Assembly (NCBI GenBank): GCA_041398785.1
Contig: JAWKUA010000006.1
Coordinates: forward strand, 124,001-188,000
From: Planctomycetaceae bacterium
Lineage (GTDB): Bacteria; Planctomycetota; Planctomycetia; Planctomycetales; Planctomycetaceae
Direction of reading: 5' to 3'
Length of the DNA stretch: 64,000 nucleotides
A program made the position numbers and the translations under genes. The notes beneath the pieces were generated by a model. It worked only from the letters and a program-made list of their open reading frames with translations. It was not told the origin of the DNA and did not search any database. Positions 1 through 8,145 of this stretch are shown here, in pieces; the first letter of the stretch is position 1; every line of letters begins with the position of its first letter.

Positions 1-2054
1 TCCGAAAATTCCATGATCAGCCGGCGAAGTCGCCGTGCGTTTTCCGCGACTTCCTCCAGTGAAATATTCGCCGGAAACGTGCCGCGAATCACCATGTTGC
101 CTTCTTCCAGTTCCGGCATGAATTCGCGCCCAAGCATCGGCAATGCCGCAAGCGTCGACACCAGCACCGCCAGCAGCACGGAAGCAGCCAGGACTCGGTG
201 TTTCAGCATCAGGATGAGCTGTCCGATGAAGAACCTGCGGACCAGCCGTACAAGAACATTGTCCCGCGACGGCTTCAGATTGCGGAACAGCAAAGTACAC
301 AGCGCCGGCGACACCGTGAGTGCCAGCAGCAGGGCACCGCCCAGAGCGAACGCGTACGTATCGGCCATCGGGCCGAAGATCTGCCCTTCCGGTCCCTTCA
401 GCGTGAACAGCGGCAGCAGCGCGCACACCATGATCATCGTTGAATAGAACAGGCTGCGCTGAACCTCCTGGGCTGCGGTCAGCACGCGATGCTGAGTCAC
501 CGTTTCCCGCGAACCGTGAACGAGAGCTTCGGGGCTCAGAAAATCGACAGGCTCGCTCAATCGGCGATACACATGTTCGACCATGATGACCGTCGAATCG
601 ACGATGATGCCGAAGTCCACAGCGCCGATTGACAGCAGATTGGCCGACTTGCCTCGCACCATCATCGCCCCGAAAGCGAACATCAGCGCCAGAGGAATGT
701 TGATCGCGACGATCACAGCCGTCCGGACATTGCCCAGAAACGCCAGCAGGATACTCGTCACCAGAACCAGTCCGATCAGCAGGTTCTCGTGGACGGTGTC
801 GGTTGTGACACCGATCAGCGCGGTTCGGTCGTAGTAGGGAACAAGTTGCACGCCCGGCAGTAGTTTTCCGGAACGATTCAGTTCGCTGATCTTCGCCTTA
901 ACCAGTTCCAGCGTCGGCAAAGACTGTTCGCCCTTGCGCAGCAGAACGATTCCCTGAACGACATCATCATCGTCGGTGGTCTGCGAATCGTCCGGCGAGG
1001 CGGCCGCGTTTTGTTTGGTGAATGCAGCCGCCGGAGGACGTTCGCCCGGTGCCTGTTCTGCCAACTGCGACTCATTTTGCCGACGTCTGGCAATTCCCAC
1101 CTGGCCCTGCCGAATCTGGTGATCGACGACGACACCGCGGCGTCCGAGTTCTTCGTCACTGGCCTCCGGTCCGCCTTCCACCACCATCCCGACTCGAATC
1201 GGGATATTTCTGACCGCCGAAATCACAACGTCACGGATTTCGCGGATCCGACGGTTTTCTTCCTGTCGCAGGACGGCAGCCGCCTTTTGCGGGGTCGTCT
1301 CAGAAATCGCCCTTTGCATCGGATCGTCACCGCCGCCGATCAGGCCAATGGCCCGGATGACCTGCACATTGTTTCCTTCCGTGATGTAACTGCCTCCGAC
1401 ATTGGCATTGCTGTCCCGAATGGCACTTTCAAGCTGATCCAGCGTGATGTTGTATTGCCGCATTCGGTCGGGGTCGGGACGAATTTCATAACGCTTGACC
1501 GTTCCGCCGCACGCGACAACACCGGCGACACCGGGAACTCGCTGAAGCTCACGGGCCACTGACCAGTCCTGCAGCGACTTCAGATCGTTCCGCGTATAGA
1601 CCTGATGACCCGTTGAGTCGGTCGGGTTGGACAGTGTGAAACGATAAATCTCTCCGATCGGCGACGCGGGAGAAATCTGCGGAACGACACCACTCGGCAG
1701 AGCAACCGTCGCCAGACGATTCAGAACTTCCTGTCGGGCGTCGGAGAATTCCACGCTGTACACGAACTGATTTCGCAGGTGAGACAGACCGAACATGGAC
1801 TTGCTGCGTGTGTACTGCAGTCCGGGCATCCCGGCCAGGGCGATTTCCAGAGGAACCGTCACCTGCCGTTCCACCTCTTCCGCCGATGCACCGGGGTATT
1901 GGGCGACGACTTCAATAATTGCCGGCGCCGGGTCCGGATAGGCTTCGACGTTGACATGAACAAAGGCGTATCCGCCGATCAATGCAAGGACGCACATCAA
2001 CAGCAGTACGACAATGCGACTGTGGACGGCCCAGCGAACGACTCCCGCAATCAC
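1..2054 (-). CDS. Heavy-metal efflux RND permease (CusA/CzcA type), C-terminus beyond the window
   Basis: Inner-membrane pump of the heavy-metal RND class, which exports metal cations with proton uptake as a tripartite complex with an adaptor and an outer-membrane channel. About 684 codons are present and the 3' end lies off the left edge; the family is usually 1,030-1,100 residues. The start is a GTG overlapping the adaptor stop (GTGA at 2054-2051), showing translational coupling. Visible are the first membrane helix (RIVVLLLMCVLALIGGYAF), the conserved PGASAEEVERQVTVPLE segment, and the TM4 motif DFGIIVDSTVIMVEH carrying the proton-relay Asp. Odd: the periplasmic stretch just before the GIVLLRKGE segment has roughly 45 extra residues rich in Gln, Ala and Asp (about 960-1150). 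The metal cannot be told from sequence; Cu/Ag or Zn/Co/Cd are the usual options. Confidence 0.9.
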   Translation of the reverse strand, partial: MIAGVVRWAVHSRIVVLLLMCVLALIGGYAFVHVNVEAYPDPAPAIIEVVAQYPGASAEEVERQVTVPLEIALAGMPGLQYTRSKSMFGLSHLRNQFVYSVEFSDARQEVLNRLATVALPSGVVPQISPASPIGEIYRFTLSNPTDSTGHQVYTRNDLKSLQDWSVARELQRVPGVAGVVACGGTVKRYEIRPDPDRMRQYNITLDQLESAIRDSNANVGGSYITEGNNVQVIRAIGLIGGGDDPMQRAISETTPQKAAAVLRQEENRRIREIRDVVISAVRNIPIRVGMVVEGGPEASDEELGRRGVVVDHQIRQGQVGIARRRQNESQLAEQAPGERPPAAAFTKQNAAASPDDSQTTDDDDVVQGIVLLRKGEQSLPTLELVKAKISELNRSGKLLPGVQLVPYYDRTALIGVTTDTVHENLLIGLVLVTSILLAFLGNVRTAVIVAINIPLALMFAFGAMMVRGKSANLLSIGAVDFGIIVDSTVIMVEHVYRRLSEPVDFLSPEALVHGSRETVTQHRVLTAAQEVQRSLFYSTMIMVCALLPLFTLKGPEGQIFGPMADTYAFALGGALLLALTVSPALCTLLFRNLKPSRDNVLVRLVRRFFIGQLILMLKHRVLAASVLLAVLVSTLAALPMLGREFMPELEEGNMVIRGTFPANISLEEVAENARRLRRLIMEFS

Positions 2055-3585
2055 AGGCCACCCCCGCTGCTCTGACGGGCAGTCGTCGTTGAATGGACTG
2101 CCGCTGTTTCCGACGATTCGGGAACCGGCTGTCCGGACTCGCGAGCCGCCCTGTTCTTCGCACGGCTGGTTCGGAATTCCGCAAGGATTTCCAAAGCTCC
2201 CTGCGATACGACTTTCGTCGCCTCCGTGAAGACCGGCCCCTCCGGAGTACCGGACGCTCCTGGCAGGCACGCCAAGCCGTCCTGAAATCGAACGACCCTG
2301 ACTTCCATCGGCAGAAACCGGACGTCCGACGACGGATCCTGAACAAGCAGCCAGGACCGGGCGTCCAGATCAACGACAGCCGACGCCGGTACGCTGACCA
2401 TCGGCACCGGATCCGGCAGAGTTACCGTCGCTGTGACAAACTGACCGGCTCGCAAATTGCCCTCCGAATTGTCCACCCAGCCCATCACCAGCCCGGTATG
2501 CTGCACGGGGTCAATCAGGCTGCCGATACGGTCAAAGGAACCGTGGATCGGCCCGGACAGTGCGTCGCCGCGCAGACGGATGTCCCATTTTCGATCCGAC
2601 GGGGCCAGCCGCTGCAGCGTCGTAAGATCCTCTTCGTACGCAAAAGCGCGGACGTCAAGATGGCTCAGGTCGGCAACGCGAAACAATGTGTCCTCGACGT
2701 CTACCAGCGTTCCCGCGGCGAAGTTCTTTTCGACGATTGTCCCGGTAATTGGAGAACGAATCTCCACGCGAGCCCACTGGTCGACACTGTTGTCGGTGAG
2801 TTCCTGCTGCGTCGTTTTTCCCCGCCGGAAGTCGCGATCAAGTCGCTGCGAAGCTTCACAACTTCCTCCGTCGGCAACTGCCATGCGCGGAGCGTTTTTT
2901 CGATTCGCTCAACAGCGATCTCATCTTCGCGGACGCGGCGTTCGGCTTCCCGCAATGTGCCGATCGGCACGGAATCCCGAGCCTGATTCAGACGAGTAAG
3001 CGTTTCGCGGTCAAAATCCAGATGCGCCAATGTGGCCGCGTATTCGCTTTTCTTTTCGCCAAGTTCACGACTCCAGACGACTGCCAGCAACTCCCCCCGC
3101 TGAACGGCGTCACCGAAACGCAGAGGACGAACGGCTTTGTCGCTTCCGGCTCCGTGCGGATCGGTATCCGGGACTTCACGGACCTCGACGATTTCGCCGG
3201 CAAATCGAGTTCGCACAATGGCGTAGTCATCCGGATCCAGAAACAGCACGCCGTCCATTGAGAGTGTTCTGGCCGGAGCTGTCGGGTGGACACCGACAAC
3301 TTCCAGCCCGATGTCAACCCAGCATTCTTTTCCGACGGATACAGCATTCCGGCCATCGTCAGAAATGACGATTGCCGGTGGCGCCGGCGGTTCCTGATAC
3401 TTCTGTTCCTTCCTGTCTTGATGTTCCTGCCACAACCGGACCCCGCGGGGAACAAAGATCGCGGGAAGTATCAGAGCACCGCTGATGACAGTCACTGCCA
3501 CCGCAATGCCTGCCAGGCGCGAGACCCACTTCCAGCTCCTGGCTTGCCCGGACGCCCTCCTGAATTCCGGAGTGGATTCAGTCAT
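2051..3585 (-). pseudogene. HlyD/CusB-type RND adaptor, interrupted by a -1 frameshift
   Basis: Membrane-fusion adaptor that would link the pump at 1-2054 to an outer-membrane channel. The first frame (3585 down to 2701) has an N-terminal membrane helix (GIAVAVTVISGALILPAIF), the first lipoyl/barrel half (RFAGEIVEVREV) and an alpha-helical hairpin ending near TEEVVKLRSDLIATSGG. The homology then continues in another frame (2884 down to 2051): SPITGTIVEKNFAAGTLV, the beta-barrel part and the C-terminal domain. The switch lies at a G4A5 run on the minus strand (2815-2823); adding one A would restore one protein of about 510 residues, a normal length. It may be a real null mutation, an assembly error, or low-level slippage on AAA. 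The in-frame second half and the intact coupling to the pump argue that the locus was functional recently. Confidence 0.75.
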
Positions 3586-4306
3586 GAACCATCTGCCTGT
3601 CTTGATTCGTTGAAATTGACTTGCGTAACGTTTTCGAGCAGGAATGCTGATTTGAGCAGGAATACGGGGCGGGACTTCGCTGCGTTCTGCTGACGATTTC
3701 CTGCTGCGGAGGCAGGTTTCCCGTGCAACCAGAGACGTCCGGAATTCCGTCAGCTGAGCCGATCAGGCTCACAGCGACAACCTTTGCGAATTCGTTCCAA
3801 TCCTGATTGTCGGTACAGTGATCATCAGCCGGTGCAAATGTCGGCATCGGCGATTGCTGCATGTTGTGTGCCACGTCCCGCCTGCGATTGCCGATTTGCG
3901 AAGTTCTCGGCAAATGTCATGCTGCCTCAGATGCCCACTGGTCTCGGTGGCATTCACTGACGGCGGGCTCAGCGGCGGCGGCGTATTCCCGGAGCGGCGA
4001 ATTCCCTGCCACACTGGTCAACAACTCGCCACCTCACCGGCGATGGCTCATGCGGTGAGCCTGCCCATGGATCCGCGGAGTGGTGCCATTGAAGCGGCAG
4101 CGGCAGTGCTTCCGCTGACAGGCGCCGGATGTTTCCTGTTCCGATCGCAGCGACGGAACGGACCATGCGGCTCAATCCGGTTGGCCGACCTGTTACGGTC
4201 AACCGCTGACATCTGCAGCACACAGATCGGTTGCTCCGACAATACCGACGGGAGTGTGTCCGCCGCAGTGTCGGCAATGCGACCGTTCGGCAGGGAGGCC
4301 GAGGTA
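3586..4306. other. Divergent intergenic region between adaptor and TolC-like genes
   Basis: About 720 bases between two divergently transcribed efflux genes. It should hold both promoters and any metal-responsive operator. Open frames cross it on both strands, but none has a ribosome-binding site or recognisable protein motifs. I saw no clear -10/-35 pair or long palindrome. Confidence 0.4.
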
Positions 4307-6061
4307 ATGCTGAAGAATTTCGTTCGGGTCAACACCGGTATCCTGGCAGTTCTGCTCACGATCACCGGAGTGGCCGGCTGCAAAAGCGTCGTGCAGTGCT
4401 GCACAGGCTGCTTCCTTGGCCGGTCGATGACTCCCGCTGACCTGACGTTCATTGAAGATGCAGAACCAGCTCCCGGCCGCACTGGAGATTTGACGCCCGC
4501 CGTTCCGCCCGCCGACGAACCCGTACCGGATGCGCCCGGATCGAATGATCGGGAACAGCCGTCGTCGCAGCTTGAGACGTCGCCCGTGCCGCTTAAGGAA
4601 GCGTCGCTTCAGGCGGACGTTTCCGAGTTCCTGCCAACGGAATCCGCTGACAATCATCAGCAGCAGGCGTCGGACGGTAAGCGGCAATTCAATATTCCTC
4701 CGGAACTTCCGGGGGCTGACTCGGCGCCGCTCAGAATGCCGCCGCTTGATGCCGGCATGTCCGCGGACGATCGCCGTTCGCTGGTCGCTTCGATGTTTCC
4801 GGACGTTGCTGAAGTTCAGAAGTCTGTCGCGCCCGGTGAAGGCGAACGAGTGACATTGGCGTGGCTGCAGCAAACGGGCCTGGAAAACAGTCCCGTGATC
4901 CGGCAGGCCGCAGCGGATGTGGAACAGGCTCGGGGCCAGGCCATTCAGTTGGGATTGTACCCCAATCCGACAGTTGGCTATGAGGGTGACACGATCGGCA
5001 CGGGACGCACCGCTGGCTACAACGGACTGTTCTTCTCTCAGGAATTCGTGACGGCCGACAAGCTGGTGCTCGCTCGAAACTCCGCCATGATGGAAATGCA
5101 GGCGACGGAAGCGGAGCTTCGAAAAGCGCGCGTCACGCTCGCGACAAACATCCGGCAGGGCTACTTCCAGGCACTGGTGGCTCAGGAAAAGGTAGTCTTC
5201 TCCCGCGCCATCGCAAGGCTCAGCGACGAAGTGTTCCAGGCACAGATTGATCTGGTTTCGGCCGGTGAAGCAGCCGCCTATGAACCGCTGCAGCTTCGCG
5301 TGTTTGCCGTGCAGTCACGAAACAATGTCATTCAGGCGCAGAACGAACTCGAAGCCGCCTGGCGACGACTGGCCGCCGCAATCGGAATGCCGCACCTTCC
5401 GCGCCGAAGTGTCGCCGGTTCCGTACAACTGCGGATTCCGGCGGTCGACTACGACCAGGCCGCGGCTGTGATGCTGGCGCGCCATACGGACCTTGCCGCA
5501 GCGCGGTGGCGCATTTCCGGAGCGAACTGCAATCTGCGGCTGCAACAGGTCACGCCCATTCCCAACGTCACGCTGTATGCGGCGTTTCAACACGACGACA
5601 CGACGCCGCTGTCCGACTATTCCACCAACGTTCAGCTATCGGTTCCCGTGCCGCTGTTCGATCGAAATCAGGGCAACATTGCATCGGCCCACGGGCAACT
5701 CGTTCGAGCGAACAATGACCTGACCGATCAGCAAAACAAACTGATGTCGCGTCTTGCGGAAATCCACGCCCGAAGATCGTCGGCAGTCGTGATCGCGGAA
5801 AGCTATCGGACAGACCTGCTGCCCGATCAGGTGCGCGTGTACCGCGGCGTCTACGATCGTTACCGGCTGAATGGTGAATCAGCCGACTTTTCGCAACTTG
5901 TGATCGCCCAGCAGACGCTGTCTCAGGCTGTGACCAGCTACCTGGACGCGCTCAGTCAGTTGTGGAACGCGACGGTCGACATGGCAGAAGTTCTGCAGGT
6001 TGACGACATCGTCACGATGGATGGACTGGCTACTGGAACCTCGGAACAGCCTGTGCCATAA
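4307..6061 (+). CDS. TolC/CusC-family outer-membrane efflux lipoprotein
   Basis: Outer-membrane channel subunit, most likely the exit duct for the RND pump encoded divergently at 1-3585. The ATG at 4307 follows GGGAGG/GAGG and begins a lipoprotein signal (LLAVLLTITGVAGC, approximate lipobox VAGC), so the 163-codon upstream open frame is rejected. After an acidic, Pro-rich linker of about 150 residues, the outer-membrane efflux repeats start near NSPVIRQAAADVEQARG. LGLYPNPTVGYEG and FSQEFVTADKLVLAR are typical of CusC/CzcC proteins, and a second repeat follows (TNVQLSVPVPLFDRNQGNI). At 584 residues it is longer than the usual 420-480 because of the linker. Pairing with this particular pump is inferred from neighbourhood. 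Confidence 0.88.
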   Translation: MLKNFVRVNTGILAVLLTITGVAGCKSVVQCCTGCFLGRSMTPADLTFIEDAEPAPGRTGDLTPAVPPADEPVPDAPGSNDREQPSSQLETSPVPLKEASLQADVSEFLPTESADNHQQQASDGKRQFNIPPELPGADSAPLRMPPLDAGMSADDRRSLVASMFPDVAEVQKSVAPGEGERVTLAWLQQTGLENSPVIRQAAADVEQARGQAIQLGLYPNPTVGYEGDTIGTGRTAGYNGLFFSQEFVTADKLVLARNSAMMEMQATEAELRKARVTLATNIRQGYFQALVAQEKVVFSRAIARLSDEVFQAQIDLVSAGEAAAYEPLQLRVFAVQSRNNVIQAQNELEAAWRRLAAAIGMPHLPRRSVAGSVQLRIPAVDYDQAAAVMLARHTDLAAARWRISGANCNLRLQQVTPIPNVTLYAAFQHDDTTPLSDYSTNVQLSVPVPLFDRNQGNIASAHGQLVRANNDLTDQQNKLMSRLAEIHARRSSAVVIAESYRTDLLPDQVRVYRGVYDRYRLNGESADFSQLVIAQQTLSQAVTSYLDALSQLWNATVDMAEVLQVDDIVTMDGLATGTSEQPVP

Positions 6062-6139
6062 GGAACGGGACAGGCTGCGTTCCGAACACGGGTGCAGCGA
6101 GCTTCGAGATCCTGCCGGAAAATGCTTCGACGACGACGT

Positions 6140-6595
6140 CTACGGAGACATGCTTTCGGAACGGCTCGTCGCATAGTATTCATCAAAGTCGTCGTAGGTG
6201 CAGACATAACCTGGCTCGCGAGCACGAACTCGCTCTTCGTCCAGAGCCCGCAGCACGGCGTCCTGAATCTTCTGCCGACATTCCGAATTGATCGGGTGGG
6301 CGATGTCGGCGAACAGCCGCGAACGATTATCTCCGCCGGACGTTGCGCCGCTGGCGAATTCTGTTCTGGCACCGCAGTTCGAACAGTAGCGAGCCCGAAT
6401 TTCGTTCTTCATGAAGCAGCGGTGGCATTTTTCAGTCAGCTTCCGACTGGGCATCGCCACAAACGGTCCCTTCTGACCGTTGATGATTTTCAGATCCCGC
6501 ACCACGAATTCGCCGTCAAACGTAATCGAGCAGAAGCCCTGCAGTCGATCGTCGCCTTCGTCCATCAGTTTGATTCGTACTTCGGTGATTTCCAC
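6140..6595 (-). CDS. spoVG: SpoVG-family RNA/DNA-binding regulator with added zinc ribbon
   Basis: SpoVG proteins are small nucleic-acid-binding regulators (septation and sporulation in Bacillus, virulence in Listeria and Staphylococcus). The N-terminus (EITEVRIKLM, then DGEFVVRDLKIINGQKGPFVAMPSRK, split here only for length) is a canonical SpoVG domain. The GTG start at 6595 is preceded by AGAGGA at good spacing, so the longer upstream frame is not used. After the SpoVG core comes a CxxC-x12-CxxC zinc ribbon (CHRCFMKNEIRARYCSNCG), absent from Firmicute SpoVG, then a charged tail (ALDEERVRAREPGY). It is 151 residues against 85-100 for the classic protein. It lies directly downstream of ispE on the same strand, an order also known in Bacillus (ispE-purR-ridA-spoVG). 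Confidence 0.88.
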   Translation of the reverse strand: MEITEVRIKLMDEGDDRLQGFCSITFDGEFVVRDLKIINGQKGPFVAMPSRKLTEKCHRCFMKNEIRARYCSNCGARTEFASGATSGGDNRSRLFADIAHPINSECRQKIQDAVLRALDEERVRAREPGYVCTYDDFDEYYATSRSESMSP

Positions 6596-6761
6596 GTTGT
6601 GCGTCCTCTTGTTTATGCCGCTCGGTTGTTTCGAGCAATCGGGCCCGTCTGAAAGTTTTCCTAGACGGCCAGTTTTTCCAACTCGCCCAGAGGTCCCATA
6701 GAGTTTTATCAAGAAATGCGTAGTGGTTCGGGTAAATCACCAGCCACGTGAGGACAGTTGC

Positions 6762-7658
6762 TCAGGCCCACAGAATCTGCGGCAGCAGGCCGGTAACCAT
6801 CTTCGTTCGGTTCGCCATCCTGACTGCATCGCGGTGTGAACCAACCGGAATGAAACAGGATGAGCCGCTTCCTGACATATACATCTGAACATTCAAAATG
6901 TCGCTTGCTCGCCGCAGCAGGTCCGCCAAGTCGTCGTTTTGAGCAGCGGCTGACTCTGTCAGCCGATTGAACGGGGTAATCGCGAACCGTCTTGAGAACC
7001 CGCCACGAAATTTTTCAACAATTTCATTTGCGCTGCGAAATTGCCCGAATTCCGAAACGCCCTGGAATACGTCAGAAGTGCGATTTCCCGACCGTGGCCG
7101 GACAGACACGAAGTAGAAACGCCCGCCGAGCGATATTTGTTCGACAGATTCACCGCGGCCCCGACAAATTGCGGCTCGGAATCCTGAAAGCAGGAAATTA
7201 ACGTCACTGCCCAGCGTTTCCGCCAGGCGATGCAGTTCCGACAGTGGGAGATTCAGTTTCCAGAGCCGGTTGAGCGCCAGCAGCGTTGTTGCCGCGTTTC
7301 CGGAGCCGCCGCCAAGTCCGGACTCCGGCGGAATCCGTTTCGCGATCGTGATCGCGGCACCCTGATTCACGCCGTAGTGTTCCCGCAGGGCTTTGGCCGC
7401 CCGGAGAATCAGGTTGGATTCGTCGCGTGGAAACGCTTTCGCCAGCCGGACGTCCGTTCCCGTCGCAACGCTGAGCGAAACAGAATTTGACTCGGTGTTG
7501 CAAAACCGCATCACGTCCGTGAATTGAGTCCGCAGCATGACGGTTTCCAGATCATGGAAGCCGTCGGGACGCTTGCCGAGAACCTCCAGAAAGACGTTGA
7601 TCTTCGACGGACTGCGAACGGTGAGTTGTTGGAGCATGCGAATTCTCAGATCCGTCAT
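6762..7658 (-). CDS. ispE: 4-diphosphocytidyl-2-C-methyl-D-erythritol kinase
   Basis: GHMP-family kinase of the non-mevalonate isoprenoid pathway; phosphorylates CDP-methylerythritol at the 2-hydroxyl in the cytoplasm. The N-terminal substrate segment (SPSKINVFLEVLGKRPDGFH), the ATP-binding glycine-rich loop (PPESGLGGGSGNAATTLLAL) and the C-terminal GHMP motif (MYMSGSGSSCF) are all visible. The open frame extends to 7871, but homology begins at MTDLRIRMLQQLTVRS, so the ATG at 7658 (298 residues, normal length) is preferred; the ATG at 7637 is a close alternative. Upstream of spoVG by about 165 bases on the same strand, so co-transcription is likely. Confidence 0.93.
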   Translation of the reverse strand: MTDLRIRMLQQLTVRSPSKINVFLEVLGKRPDGFHDLETVMLRTQFTDVMRFCNTESNSVSLSVATGTDVRLAKAFPRDESNLILRAAKALREHYGVNQGAAITIAKRIPPESGLGGGSGNAATTLLALNRLWKLNLPLSELHRLAETLGSDVNFLLSGFRAAICRGRGESVEQISLGGRFYFVSVRPRSGNRTSDVFQGVSEFGQFRSANEIVEKFRGGFSRRFAITPFNRLTESAAAQNDDLADLLRRASDILNVQMYMSGSGSSCFIPVGSHRDAVRMANRTKMVTGLLPQILWA

Positions 7659-8145
7659 TCGTGACGGGCTCGCCGTGATCCTGTGAACCGACTCCGGTGC
7701 GGGCGATGCGGTTCGTCGAACCGACCAGTCGACAGCGCAGGACGTCGCGCTTTGAATATCTCGTCTGCGGCCGCTGTTCCGGAACGCAGCAACCTGCAGG
7801 GAGGTCTCTTGACTATTTGAACGCCTCGGAGTTTCTTTGTCGATCACTGCTGTGGCGGCTCGATCGCGCATCCAATCATCCGCGATGTGAATTGGGCCGG
7901 AGTGGCGTTCTGATGTTCGGGATTCCGTTATACTGGTCCCTGCTGCGGCCTGGCCGCGGCGATGACGGAATCCGCAGCCGGGCGATTCCTGAACTTCCGG
8001 GGTGTTGAATTGGGAACCGGGATCGGTCGGGAAGTTGACGATTCAGTCTTTTCGAAAAGCGGACCTCCCCGCAGAAGTGACCCAACTGCCTTCGCCCGCC
8101 GCCACACCCAGCATTTTCGTCTCACGACCTTGCGAAAGAAGCCGG

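Noticed and set aside
3818..4306. 163-codon in-frame extension of the TolC-like gene
   Set aside because: The lipoprotein signal and a good ribosome site lie at 4307; the upstream codons show no signal or family similarity.
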